Origin: an uncultured Lachnospiraceae bacterium
GTDB lineage: Bacteria > Bacillota > Clostridia > Lachnospirales > Lachnospiraceae
Assembly: GCA_900318375.1 (NCBI GenBank)
Contig: ONKG01000022.1
Coordinates: forward strand, 1 to 35,501
DNA: 35,501 nt
Direction: 5' to 3'
Position numbers and translations under genes: made by a program. The notes below the pieces were generated by a model. The model saw only the letters and a program-made list of their open reading frames with translations. It was not told the origin of the DNA and did not search any database. This document shows, one piece after another, positions 27,460 to 35,412 of this stretch. Position 1 is the stretch's first letter, and each line of letters starts with the position of its first letter.

Positions 27460-27505
27460 ACATCAATGTATGTTTATTCAGTTCCCGGTCTCTTTTCGCC
27501 CCGAC

Positions 27506-27534
27506 ATTATAACACAGTTACTCCTCCCGGTGAA
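27506..27534 (-). promoter_or_regulatory. Promoter of the DUF362-CapA operon
   Basis: On the minus strand TTCACC (27529-27534), 17-bp spacer, TATAAT (27506-27511). Confidence 0.65.
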
Positions 27535-27600
27535 CAGAGCCCGCTATGTTCAGGCCGGTTCAGGCCAAATACAGGCTGTGGATATGGATTTTGGCCATAA

Positions 27601-27644
27601 CCGCAGATATTCAGGTAGAACCTGCGGCGAATATTGTTTATAAT
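27601..27644 (+). promoter_or_regulatory. Promoter region and overlapping dyad of the repeat-rich membrane protein gene
   Basis: TATAAT at 27639-27644, with a weak -35 near 27616 that lies inside the dyad CCGCAG (27601-27606)/CTGCGG (27622-27627) and an inner AGGT/ACCT. The dyad could be an operator. Confidence 0.5.
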
Positions 27645-27743
27645 AAGGGACAGGGAACAAACAGACAGAAAATATACAGACTTCATTTGCCACATCTGCC
27701 AATTTCAGCAGTCAATGCCGACCGGATTCAGAGGAGCCTCAAA

Positions 27744-28808
27744 ATGGGAAAATCAAAGAAGCGCCACTCCCGCAGACATTCAAAAAGCAATAAAGCCAAA
27801 GTATCAAATGCTGCAAAAAGAAACAATCCCGCAAATAAAGCCGGTGTTCAGGAAAAAACAGCTGAAGCCGGCCGGCCCCTTATTCCGGACAGTACAGAGC
27901 AGGTTTCAGCCGGTTCACCGGCAGCGGCTGCCTCTGACAAGACCTTTCAGGCAGAAAAAGCCGGCAGGGATCGCTTCTTTGCTCAGAAAGCTGCTCCCGC
28001 AGGCCGTCCCTTTGCGGCAGAGACAGCTGATGCGGATCGTTCCCCTGCTCAGAAAGCTACTCCCGCAGGCCGTCCCTCTGCGGCAGAGACAGCTGATGCG
28101 GATCGCTCCCCTGCTCAGAAAGCTGCTACCGCAGGCCGTCCCTTTTCGGCAGAGACAGCTGATGCGGATCGCTCCCCTGCTCAGAAAGCTGCTCCCCCAG
28201 GCCGTCTCTTTGCGGCAGAGACAGCTGATGCGGATCAGGCCTTTGTTCAGGAGGCAGCTGACACTCCTTCCCGTTTGCGCATCCGGCCTCTTCCAATCCT
28301 CACAACCATTGCAGGGATCGCAGTGTGTTTTGTGGTCATCCTTTATTTTAACGGCCGCATAGCCGGAAATCTCCCGGGCTCCGCCGTCTTCACAAATCTG
28401 CCGGTCAGTTATCCGCAGTCCGCAGGCACGGGGATCACAACAAAGATCTCAGAACCCACTGCCAACAGGACCATACCCGGGGATAATGAATCCATTGACA
28501 CTTCGGACGACAACAGCCGGACCCTGACTGATTCCTCCGGCAATTCCTCCACAGGGCATTCTCATCCGGCCAATGTACAGGCAAGCTGGGACAGTTCGAC
28601 TGACGAGGAAGCCGAAGAAATCGAAGACTCTGACTACGATACAATTGATGTCATCGAAGAGACCACAGAATATTACTACGATGATGATGAAGATTCATCC
28701 GATGAAAATGAAGAGGATGAGGAATATGAAGAGGATGAAGACTACGGTGAGGAAGACTACGATGAAGAAGAATACTACGAAGAAGTCAACCGGGTAGACG
28801 AAGATTAG
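27744..28808 (+). CDS. Single-pass membrane protein with 22-residue tandem repeats and acidic extracellular tail
   Basis: 354 aa. The first 30 residues are very basic (MGKSKKRHSRRHSKSNK). Residues about 80-168 consist of four copies of a 22-residue repeat (AQKAAPAGRPFAAETADADR plus SP), encoded by 66-bp DNA repeats. One membrane helix follows (about 182-201). The remaining 150 residues are Ser/Thr-rich, then strongly acidic and Tyr-rich (a run of Asp/Glu with YYYD and YYEE). By charge the basic N-terminus is inside and the acidic tail outside. ATG 27744 has GAGGAG 8 nt upstream. No known domain. It may be a cell-surface or wall-associated protein, and sortase motifs are absent. Confidence 0.8.
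   Translation: MGKSKKRHSRRHSKSNKAKVSNAAKRNNPANKAGVQEKTAEAGRPLIPDSTEQVSAGSPAAAASDKTFQAEKAGRDRFFAQKAAPAGRPFAAETADADRSPAQKATPAGRPSAAETADADRSPAQKAATAGRPFSAETADADRSPAQKAAPPGRLFAAETADADQAFVQEAADTPSRLRIRPLPILTTIAGIAVCFVVILYFNGRIAGNLPGSAVFTNLPVSYPQSAGTGITTKISEPTANRTIPGDNESIDTSDDNSRTLTDSSGNSSTGHSHPANVQASWDSSTDEEAEEIEDSDYDTIDVIEETTEYYYDDDEDSSDENEEDEEYEEDEDYGEEDYDEEEYYEEVNRVDED
27981..28250 (+). repeat. Four 66-bp tandem repeats within the membrane protein gene
   Basis: The GCTCAGAAAGCT start recurs at 27981, 28047, 28113 and 28179 (exactly 66 bp), with a diverged fifth start (GTTCAGGAGGC) at 28245. Period is a multiple of three, so copy number changes keep the frame. Confidence 0.92.
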
Positions 28809-28870
28809 ATAACACAAGTCCTGTGAGAGGAAACAGACTTCCGGTCCATCCCTTATAACACAAAATCCGG

Positions 28871-28933
28871 CACCGCATGATATATGTCAAACAGTGCGTG
28901 ATATAGGTCAAACACCGCATGATATATGTCAAG
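28871..28933. repeat. Three 21-bp direct repeats in the intergenic region
   Basis: CACCGCATGATATATGTCAA at 28871, a diverged copy at 28892 and a near-perfect copy at 28913, period exactly 21 bp (two helix turns). They lie between the membrane protein gene and the terminator at 28988, and encode nothing recognisable. Confidence 0.75.
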
Positions 28934-28987
28934 GAAAAAACGAGCAAAAAAGCAGATCATCAAAATTACCGGCGCTGTCCGCGCACG

Positions 28988-29030
28988 AAAAACACCTGCA
29001 GGAACCATTACTTCCTGCAGGTGTTTTTTT
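28988..29030. terminator. Bidirectional terminator between the convergent genes
   Basis: AACACCTGCAGGAA (28991-29004) pairs with TTCCTGCAGGTGTT (29012-29025), 7-nt loop, A-run before and T-run after. It ends both the membrane protein gene and the G3E GTPase gene. Confidence 0.93.
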
Positions 29031-29051
29031 GCAGATGATGTTCAGATCATG

Positions 29052-30023
29052 TTATGTGCCGGGTGTAATGATTTCGGAATCCCCGGCCCAGATCGCGTCA
29101 ATCTTATCCCGATGCAGGTCTTCGCCCGTCACGATCAGGACCTCCCTCGCAAAAACTGTCGGCTCGATTTTGGTCTCCCTCCGTGTCGCGTTGACCTGCA
29201 CGCGGGCTGAATCGCTGACACGCACAAATCCCTTGATCCGCATCACATGTCCGCAGGCGGGATCCTCAAGAGTCTGCGCAATACATTTGCGGAGCTTGTC
29301 CTCATCCATACGGGTTCCGAAATAGAACAGGGTCCCATAGCCGTTTTCATGTTCCACAGGAATCTTTACATGGTCGGCAGGAATCATGCCGCCCATGGCA
29401 ATCGAGGCAAAGTCCTCTTTGGTCAGGGCATCCCAGTCCTTCGCCAGAATATCGTCCTCATCCAGCCGCCTGTCGCACTGGAACTTTTCCATGGCGCGGT
29501 TCAGATGGGCAAGAATCCGCTTCGAATCCTCCGCCGGGTTCTCTGTATCCCGGCAGCGGCTCAGTACGATCTTTCCCGCATTGGCTGTCTGTGACACCAG
29601 CATATACTCCGATTCCTCGGAGAGCTCATCTTCCATTCCGGCATCGACGATCGCCACTACACTGCCGGGTATATACCATTTGCACAGAGGATCCTCCGAC
29701 ATAGTGTCAAAAAACTCATCGGTATCATAAATACCCGAGGGTTCCACGATCACACGGTCAAATCCTACCATAGCCATGGAGATCAGCTTGGTGGCAAAAC
29801 GACGACGGTGGGATATGATTCCGTCTCCGCCAACGATCATCTCAACATCACAGTTATCTCCCATCAGGTCCTCCAGGAGCACCATGTCGATATTGATCGC
29901 GCCATAGTCGTTTTCCAGGATCCCTACCGTAAGTCCCTGATCGATCAAAAACCGGGCATATTTTTTGATAAAAGTTGTCTTTCCGGCCCCCAGAAATCCA
30001 GTGATCAAATCTATCTGCGGCAT
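29052..30023 (-). CDS. G3E-family (CobW-like) GTPase lacking the CxCC metal motif
   Basis: 323 aa. P-loop GFLGAGKTT (about 8-16), switch region with NDYGAINID, and VEPSG (about 94-98) as in G3E P-loop GTPases (CobW, YjiA, HypB-like). These proteins deliver metal ions to metalloenzymes. The usual GCICC motif is replaced by VGGDGIISHRRR (about 64-75), and the guanine-specificity loop reads SRCRD where many have NKxD. The C-terminal domain around 220-315 matches the CobW_C-like part. ATG 30023 has AAGGGGG just upstream. Its promoter is at 30111-30139. Metal delivery through cysteines as in standard COG0523 is therefore doubtful. Confidence 0.82.
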   Translation of the reverse strand: MPQIDLITGFLGAGKTTFIKKYARFLIDQGLTVGILENDYGAINIDMVLLEDLMGDNCDVEMIVGGDGIISHRRRFATKLISMAMVGFDRVIVEPSGIYDTDEFFDTMSEDPLCKWYIPGSVVAIVDAGMEDELSEESEYMLVSQTANAGKIVLSRCRDTENPAEDSKRILAHLNRAMEKFQCDRRLDEDDILAKDWDALTKEDFASIAMGGMIPADHVKIPVEHENGYGTLFYFGTRMDEDKLRKCIAQTLEDPACGHVMRIKGFVRVSDSARVQVNATRRETKIEPTVFAREVLIVTGEDLHRDKIDAIWAGDSEIITPGT

Positions 30024-30110
30024 TTATTTCCCCCTTCTTGCGGAATCTTCGGACTGCTGCCGGATCGCAGGCATTCCGTTTATCATTATCTTTTTTGCGG
30101 CACGGATTTC

Positions 30111-30139
30111 ATTATCCTATTTCTCCTGAACTTTTGCAA
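30111..30139 (-). promoter_or_regulatory. Promoter of the G3E GTPase gene
   Basis: On the minus strand TTGCAA (30134-30139), 17-bp spacer, GATAAT (30111-30116). TTGCAA is its own complement. Confidence 0.6.
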
Positions 30140-30270
30140 GACATGGAATAGTCCCTGTTTTTGTGATAGGATATCGTATCGGCCGCAAAACAGCAAAGGG
30201 CTCTGCGATCAGGACCGCTGCAGCGGCATAAATTCAGGTTTCAATCAGCAAAAAATACAGGAGACTGAAT

Positions 30271-30678
30271 ATGCGCTCACTTGAGGAAGTAAAAAAGTTT
30301 TTTCAAAATGATGTATATGCCACCGGGACCACCGGTATTGAGATTGCGGACGCCCGCCCCGGCTACGCCAGAGTGACGCTTGAACTGGACGCTAGGCATA
30401 TGAATGCCGGAAACCGTGTCATGGGGGCTGTCTATTACACCATGGCGGACTTTGCCTTCGCAGTTGCCAACAACTACGACATGGAGAAGGGCATGACCGT
30501 CACACTGTCCAGCCAGATAAATTTCCTGGGCGCTGCACGAGGCAGCACGCTGACCGCCGAGGCACGCGTCATTAAAGAAGGAGGCAGCACGACCTTTTAT
30601 TCTGTAGAAGTGACAGATGAACTGGGAACACAGATCGCAGTGATTTCCTCCAACGGATACCTTATCCGCAGGCAGTGA
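30271..30678 (+). CDS. PaaI-family hotdog thioesterase
   Basis: 135 aa, usual length for a hotdog-fold acyl-CoA thioesterase. The central helix region GNRVMGAVYYTMADFAFAVA (about 47-66) fits the family pattern, with the Asp of MADF in the position of the usual acidic catalytic residue. The N-G-x-H-G box common in PaaI is changed to GAVYYT, so the His is absent. Later strands carry INFLGAARG. It probably hydrolyses a thioester (phenylacetyl-CoA-type or other aromatic CoA in the family). Substrate not visible. ATG 30271 has AGGAG 8 nt upstream. Convergent with the sortase-branching enzyme cluster. Confidence 0.8.
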   Translation: MRSLEEVKKFFQNDVYATGTTGIEIADARPGYARVTLELDARHMNAGNRVMGAVYYTMADFAFAVANNYDMEKGMTVTLSSQINFLGAARGSTLTAEARVIKEGGSTTFYSVEVTDELGTQIAVISSNGYLIRRQ

Positions 30679-30691
30679 TCTTCTTTTCACC

Positions 30692-30784
30692 GCCGGGCAC
30701 AGTATCCGCAGGTCATGTCTTTCTTTCCTCCGCCCGAATCCTTATGTCCGGATCACGTTTTCCCTCAGCCGGGCACAGTATCCG
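30692..30784. repeat. Two 17-bp direct repeats
   Basis: GCCGGGCACAGTATCCG at 30692-30708 and again at 30768-30784, 76 bp apart, identical. It lies between the thioesterase gene and its terminator. Confidence 0.6.
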
Positions 30785-30825
30785 AATGAGACGTGCTCCT
30801 CTCCCTTTTTCAGACAAAACAGCTT

Positions 30826-30880
30826 CCGGCACAGGACCTTGTCCGCTTCAAAGCAGGCAGAATCCTGTGCCGGTTTTTCG
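30826..30880 (+). terminator. Intrinsic terminator after the thioesterase gene
   Basis: CCGGCACAGGA (30826-30836) pairs with TCCTGTGCCGG (30863-30873), followed by TTTTT (30874-30878). Long 26-nt loop. Confidence 0.85.
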
Positions 30881-30892
30881 TTCTTTATTTCT

Positions 30893-31020
30893 TTAGTTTC
30901 AGGTCTCAGTTCTTAAGTTTCAGTCTTTAAGTTTCAGTCCTTAAGCTGTAGTCCTAAAGATTAAGTTCTTTAAGTTTAGTTCTTAAGTTATTGGATTTTG
31001 AGTTATCAGATTTTGTTTTC
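30893..31020. repeat. AT-rich degenerate tandem repeats downstream of the sortase gene
   Basis: Successive variants of TTCTTAAGTTTCAG (for example near 30912, 30929, 30945) with a period of about 16-17 bp. Base composition is unlike its neighbours. No coding content, no terminator for the sortase gene is visible here. Confidence 0.65.
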
Positions 31021-31027
31021 AGTCTTT

Positions 31028-31792
31028 TCAGCCGATCGGGATGGGAACGGCGATCAGGATATAACGCGCATTATTAAACTCATAGGCACAGGTCGACAGC
31101 ACGATTATACGATCTACCGTTTCGAGATAATACTGCTTATCCGATTTAAATGTAGATTTGTCCAGAGCCTCCTTGAGATAAGCCTGCATTTGCTGCGGCG
31201 TCTCAAAAAGGTCGTAGACGGGGTCCTTTTCGGTCGCCACAAAGCCTGCCACCAGGTTGAGGCGATAGTTCTGTGTGGGTGTCAGATACCACATGGTCGG
31301 ATGTTGGTCGTAGTATTCCTGTTTGGTATACTCGTGGATCATCGCGAACATAGATCCGTCGTTCATGCTGTGCCCGTAGAGGATGGTCGCGGGATCGGTC
31401 TGTCCGCGGGCATTGCGGAAATCTTCAAAAATGCAGCCCGCAAAATTGTATTCCTTATTCACCATGTGATGCAGGTAGAGGTCGTTGTCCTCACCGTGCA
31501 TGACGGGATAATTGACAATCGTGTCGGGGCAGTAGATCCAGCCCGCAACATCGGGATTCTCCTTGAGCAGGCTGTCGAAGTCTATCTCTATGGGGGCCTT
31601 CTCGATTTCCTCTGCGTCCTGGCTGCCGCCCTCCTCCGCATCCTCTTTCTTTGTCATATATTGTTCTGCGGTCTTCTCGTACTGGGCCCGCCCCTTGTGA
31701 TACTCGGAGAAAATACTGAAGAGGCGATAGCCGCTGTAGATCAGTATCCCCAGAAAAACGACCAGCAGGATATTGATAATTGCTTTTTTCAT
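31028..31792 (-). CDS. Class B sortase
   Basis: 254 aa. An N-terminal membrane helix (about 5-23) is a signal anchor, leaving the catalytic domain outside. The sortase triad is intact: His 141 (YGHSMNDGSMF), Cys 235 (LSTCAYEF), Arg 243 (NNARYILIA). TLSTC-like and the long helix region favour class B (SrtB). The family cuts sorting motifs and links proteins to the wall or to other proteins. No substrate with a C-terminal sorting signal is found in this window. ATG 31792 overlaps the stop of the branching enzyme gene by 4 nt (ATGA), with AGGA 5 nt upstream. The enzyme pairing is unusual. Confidence 0.93.
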   Translation of the reverse strand: MKKAIINILLVVFLGILIYSGYRLFSIFSEYHKGRAQYEKTAEQYMTKKEDAEEGGSQDAEEIEKAPIEIDFDSLLKENPDVAGWIYCPDTIVNYPVMHGEDNDLYLHHMVNKEYNFAGCIFEDFRNARGQTDPATILYGHSMNDGSMFAMIHEYTKQEYYDQHPTMWYLTPTQNYRLNLVAGFVATEKDPVYDLFETPQQMQAYLKEALDKSTFKSDKQYYLETVDRIIVLSTCAYEFNNARYILIAVPIPIG

Positions 31793-33690
31793 GATTGTCC
31801 TGTTGACCTCCGGATGCTGTACAGAGCACCGCAGAAGGGAGGAAGCTCCATGGTAAAAGGCGTTCCCGCCGTCACCGCTATGGACTCGGACTGCTCTTTC
31901 CTTGTGCCGCTCCAACGCTCCCAGTCAGTGTGGAGAATAAGCTCCCACTTTTCCGTTTTGTCCGGTTTCAATGTCAGCCTGCGCGCACGGTTTGAGAAGT
32001 TGAACAGAGCTGCCATATCACATTTGTCCGTCTCCGCCCAAGCACTGTTTCCGGCCCCCGCCTCCGAACCTGCGGCAGGCTTTGTGCCATCCGTTTTCTC
32101 CCCAGCCTCCGCCGCGATATTTGCAGCACTATTTCTGCGGATGGCAAAGACGTCGTGGCCCTGGTCGTTCATGGCGAGCCAGGAGAAGCCGGCAGAGTCA
32201 TAATCCGCAGAGAAGAGAGCCCCGTATTCACGATAAATCTCGTTCAGGCGGACCATGTATTGGTGGAAGGAATCATGCAGGGGATACTTGAGAAGGAAGT
32301 TATCAGGTTCCTTTGTCTCATCCCACTCGCGGAACATGGCGATCTCATTGCCCATGAAGTTGAGCTTCTTGCCGGGGTGCACGTACATGTAGAGGAACAG
32401 CGACCGCAGCTGAGGGAATCTCTCCTCGTAGGTGCCGAAAATCTTGTCAATGATCGTCTTCTTCCCATGCACTACTTCGTCGTGGGACAGGGGAAGAAGG
32501 TGTCTCTCGTTGTAATAGTAATACATGGAGAATGTCAGAAGCTCGGGGCGCTTGGAGCGCTCATCCGAAGTCTTCATGAAATAGTCCAGTGTGTCATTCA
32601 TCCAGCCCAGGTCCCACTTGTAGTCAAATCCCAGGCCGCCCTCTTCCGCAGGCTTTGTGCAGCCCGGATAGGATGTGCTGTCTTCCGCGATCAGCATAGC
32701 AGTCGGATGCAGTCTGTGGATACCGGAATTCATCTTTCTCAGGAACTCCACCGCAGTCTCGTTTACACCGCGAAGCTCATTTCCCATCCAGTAGATCACA
32801 CGGCTGATCGCATCCATACGCAGACCGTCGAAGTGATATTCCTCAAGCCAGTAGTTGGCAGCGGACTGCATAAAGCATGCCACCTCACGGCGGGCAAAGA
32901 TGAAATTGCAGCTTCCCCATTCGCTGTCAGAGACATCGCTGGCAGGATATTCATAGAGTTCGGATCCGTCATACTGGCGCAGAGCGTAATAATCCAGTGC
33001 GAAGTGAGCGGGAACAAAGTCGATGATAGCACCGATCCCGGCATTGTGCAGGCGGTCGATCAGCTTCTGCAACTGCTCAGCCCTACCGTAGCGCGATGTC
33101 GGACTGAAAAAGCCCGTAGTCTGATATCCCCAGCTTCCGTCAAAGGGGTGCTCGGACAAGGGCAGGAACTCGACATGGGTGTAGCCGTTCGCCTTCACAT
33201 AATCAATGAGTTCGTCCGCGATTTCCTCATAGGTATACCACCCGTTGGGGTCCTTCTCATTGCGTCTGAAAGATCCCAGATGAAGTTCATAGATATTGAG
33301 AGGCGCGTCATAGCAGCGCGTCCTCTTCTTCATCCACTCGTCATCAGTGAAAGAATATGCATCGAGGTCACGCACGATCGAGGCAAACCCGGGCCGCAGT
33401 TCCATTCCGAATCCATAGGGATCACAATGCTCCACACGGCCGTTTTTACCGTAGATCACATATTTGTACATCTGACCGGGCTTTGCATCTTTTTCAAAAA
33501 TCTCATAAAACTGAAACCGAAGGGGCATTTTCATCTCTTCTTCTGTCCAGTTATTGAACTCACCGATGATACAGACCTTGTCCGCCTTCGGGGCATATGT
33601 GCGGAATACTACACCGCCGTCCTGCACGTGGGCGCCAAAATACTTATATGCGTCGTAGAGATCTCCATCAAAAAATTTCTGAAAGTCCAT
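31789..33690 (-). CDS. glgB: 1,4-alpha-glucan branching enzyme
   Basis: 633 aa, usual length. It makes alpha-1,6 branch points in glycogen, cytoplasmic. An N-terminal CBM48-type segment is at about 20-105. In the TIM-barrel, the GH13 residues are present: nucleophile Asp 293 (FDGLRMDAIS), acid/base Glu 336 (IAEDST), third Asp 404 (LSHDEVVHG). A low-complexity Ala/Gly/Glu insert of about 35 residues (522-556) interrupts the C-terminal beta domain. It is absent from typical GlgB. ATG 33690 has GGAGG 8 nt upstream. No other glycogen gene is in view. It is followed by sortase with overlap and preceded by an orphan binding protein. Confidence 0.95.
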   Translation of the reverse strand: MDFQKFFDGDLYDAYKYFGAHVQDGGVVFRTYAPKADKVCIIGEFNNWTEEEMKMPLRFQFYEIFEKDAKPGQMYKYVIYGKNGRVEHCDPYGFGMELRPGFASIVRDLDAYSFTDDEWMKKRTRCYDAPLNIYELHLGSFRRNEKDPNGWYTYEEIADELIDYVKANGYTHVEFLPLSEHPFDGSWGYQTTGFFSPTSRYGRAEQLQKLIDRLHNAGIGAIIDFVPAHFALDYYALRQYDGSELYEYPASDVSDSEWGSCNFIFARREVACFMQSAANYWLEEYHFDGLRMDAISRVIYWMGNELRGVNETAVEFLRKMNSGIHRLHPTAMLIAEDSTSYPGCTKPAEEGGLGFDYKWDLGWMNDTLDYFMKTSDERSKRPELLTFSMYYYYNERHLLPLSHDEVVHGKKTIIDKIFGTYEERFPQLRSLFLYMYVHPGKKLNFMGNEIAMFREWDETKEPDNFLLKYPLHDSFHQYMVRLNEIYREYGALFSADYDSAGFSWLAMNDQGHDVFAIRRNSAANIAAEAGEKTDGTKPAAGSEAGAGNSAWAETDKCDMAALFNFSNRARRLTLKPDKTEKWELILHTDWERWSGTRKEQSESIAVTAGTPFTMELPPFCGALYSIRRSTGQS

Positions 33691-33733
33691 TCATCTACCT
33701 CCGCGCTGTTCAGTGAACAGCGGAGTCTGCGGT

Positions 33734-33841
33734 GCTTGAGGAATCTGCTGAGCTTGAGGAATCCGCTGAGCTTCAGGAATCCGCTGAGCTTCAGGAATCC
33801 GCTGAGCTTCAGGAATCCGCTGAGCTTCAGGAATCTGCCGT
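33734..33841. repeat. Six 18-bp tandem repeats at the end of the binding protein gene
   Basis: Six units of GCTTCAGGAATCCGCTGA and close variants from 33734, exactly 18 bp apart. Read on the minus strand, four units carry an in-frame TGA, and the first one met is the stop codon at 33827-33829. Confidence 0.9.
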
Positions 33842-35044
33842 GCTCTCGGAATCCGCGCTGTCTTCATCGGGATCAGCTGATTCTTCTTCACCTGTATCGC
33901 TCGTTCCTGCGGTCTCACTCTCTTCTTCGTTTCTGGTTTTCCACAGCTGATCAAGCACTTCCTGGGCGTTTTCCTCAGTGACCTTGAAAATGACATCCGC
34001 TATGGTTTTCTTGGCCTGGTTGCCCTCAACCATATCTTTTGCGGCAACAGCAGTGAGTTTGGACTGCTCATAAAAATCCACAAAAGTTGATCCGCTCATC
34101 AGCTTGTTAATAATCGCGGTGCAGGTATCCTCATGCGTTCCGATGCCGATGACAAGAATATCTCTTCCCACAAGTCTGTGCCGCAGCTGGACACCGTCCG
34201 AAGCTGCCTGCGCCGAACTCTCCGAACTGCAGAGGATCAGTTCCGCTTCTTTTTTGTGCGTATTGAGTATTTCCTGGGTATATGAAGAAATTTCTTCAGG
34301 GTCCCGGGAATCTGTCTCTCCGAGAACATAGAGCTCGGATCCCAGATCACGCAATGTCTCTTCCAGGACCGTACGCGCTTCTTCGCCGCCTCCGACCAGA
34401 AGAGTACCGACACGGCCGTCTCCGTTAAAGTCAATTCCCCGTTCTGTGCCGCTGCAATCGTAGAGAATGTTCATCTGGATGGCCAGCTCCTGCGCATACG
34501 TCGATCCGATCCAGACGGCGTGAATGTCCTGCTCGGTCCAGCGGAGGATCTCGTCATCGCCGGGAGTACAGTTTACAAATATCGCGCCTGCTCCCGCCGC
34601 CTCGATTTTATCTGCCATAGCCGGAATTTCTTTGTCATCAACAGCGGCAATGATCAAAAGTGAACATCCTTTTGCCAGGCACTCGTCTATCTCCTCTTGC
34701 TGTCTGGAACTTCTCCCGGTCAGCTCCTGAGCAGTAATGTTTCCTTCCGAAAACCCCCGCTGCACAAGTTCATCCTGTAATGACCGGAAAAGATATTCAT
34801 TGTCACCTGTCTCCGACCGGGCAAAACAGAGCCCGACAAGTGCATTTTCCACGGTGATCTTCTCCGGTTCTTCAGCGACTGCCGCCTGCTCTGTATCAGC
34901 CTTACTCGCCGCCTCCGTCGTATCCTCCGAAGCCTGCTCTGCTGCCGGTGCAGCAGGCTGACGACCGCATCCTGCCATCAGCAGAATCACCGATAATAAA
35001 ACAGCTGCCAGATATTTCCAACGATCATTTTTTCTCAAATACAT
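33827..35044 (-). CDS. Orphan periplasmic-binding-type lipoprotein (sugar-binding fold)
   Basis: 405 aa. Signal peptide with lipobox LMAGC (Cys 26), an Ala/Glu linker to about residue 60, then a two-lobe sugar-binding fold of the ribose/galactose (Peripla_BP_4) type: GLCFARSETGDNEYLFRSL (about 72-90), then CLAKGCSLLIIAAVD, VLGETDSRDPEE, and IGIGTHEDT. It ends in an acidic Ser/Asp/Glu tail (about 375-405) that runs into the tandem repeats. No ABC permease or ATPase is adjacent, so it may be a chemosensory, signalling or unlinked transporter protein. ATG 35044 has GGGAGG 8 nt upstream. It may be cotranscribed with glgB, 137 nt downstream. Confidence 0.85.
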   Translation of the reverse strand: MYLRKNDRWKYLAAVLLSVILLMAGCGRQPAAPAAEQASEDTTEAASKADTEQAAVAEEPEKITVENALVGLCFARSETGDNEYLFRSLQDELVQRGFSEGNITAQELTGRSSRQQEEIDECLAKGCSLLIIAAVDDKEIPAMADKIEAAGAGAIFVNCTPGDDEILRWTEQDIHAVWIGSTYAQELAIQMNILYDCSGTERGIDFNGDGRVGTLLVGGGEEARTVLEETLRDLGSELYVLGETDSRDPEEISSYTQEILNTHKKEAELILCSSESSAQAASDGVQLRHRLVGRDILVIGIGTHEDTCTAIINKLMSGSTFVDFYEQSKLTAVAAKDMVEGNQAKKTIADVIFKVTEENAQEVLDQLWKTRNEEESETAGTSDTGEEESADPDEDSADSESTADS

Positions 35045-35276
35045 AGCAGGGCCTCCCTGTTTAAAGGCTTTGTCCGCCGGTCTCCGCGAGCTGGTCCGCC
35101 TTAATGATCAGTCTCCCGGTTCCCGCAGGTGTCCTGTCTGGTCGTTAAACCATCCGGTTTCTTTTATCGTGTACGAAAATCCAGTCCTCCGGTTTTCTGT
35201 AAGCTCTTCTTATAGGCTTGTCCCATGACTGAAGACACTGGTCTCGCACGGAAAAGAAGAAAACCGAACAGTATTT

Positions 35277-35285
35277 ATTATAACA
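35277..35285 (-). promoter_or_regulatory. Likely extended -10 promoter of the orphan binding protein
   Basis: On the minus strand TGTTATAAT, a perfect extended -10. No good -35 is seen. This implies a leader of about 225 nt (35045-35270), in which I found no gene and no known riboswitch. Confidence 0.5.
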
Positions 35286-35323
35286 ATAATTACTGCAAAA
35301 TGGTAGAGCCAATGCACAAAGAG

Positions 35324-35344
35324 GGCTGCGGATATTCCGCAGCC
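35324..35344. repeat. Perfect inverted repeat
   Basis: GGCTGCGGA (35324-35332) and TCCGCAGCC (35336-35344) with a 3-nt loop. On the minus strand it is followed by CTCTTTGTG, a poor U-run, so it may be a weak terminator for a gene beyond the window or a structured RNA element. Confidence 0.5.
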
Positions 35345-35412
35345 GTTACTGTTCAGGCCCACCTGAAAATAGATAAAAATAATCCCAACAAAAATTAAAC
35401 GCTTTTTTACCC

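Noticed and set aside
27360-27500. A folate-type riboswitch in the DUF362 leader, suggested by a GGAGTCGACC stretch
   Set aside because: The conserved core and helix order of that class are not present, and the downstream genes do not fit.
27981-28250. Possible CRISPR array at the 66-bp repeats, and likewise at 7768-7905
   Set aside because: Units are contiguous with no unique spacers, and no cas gene is present.
33732-33950. Plus-strand frame with a repeated ESAEL pattern
   Set aside because: It is the antisense reading of the 18-bp repeats and has no ribosome binding site.
32155-33981. A long plus-strand open frame of about 600 codons opposite glgB
   Set aside because: It lies opposite a well-supported gene with catalytic residues intact, has no ribosome site, and its translation resembles no protein family.
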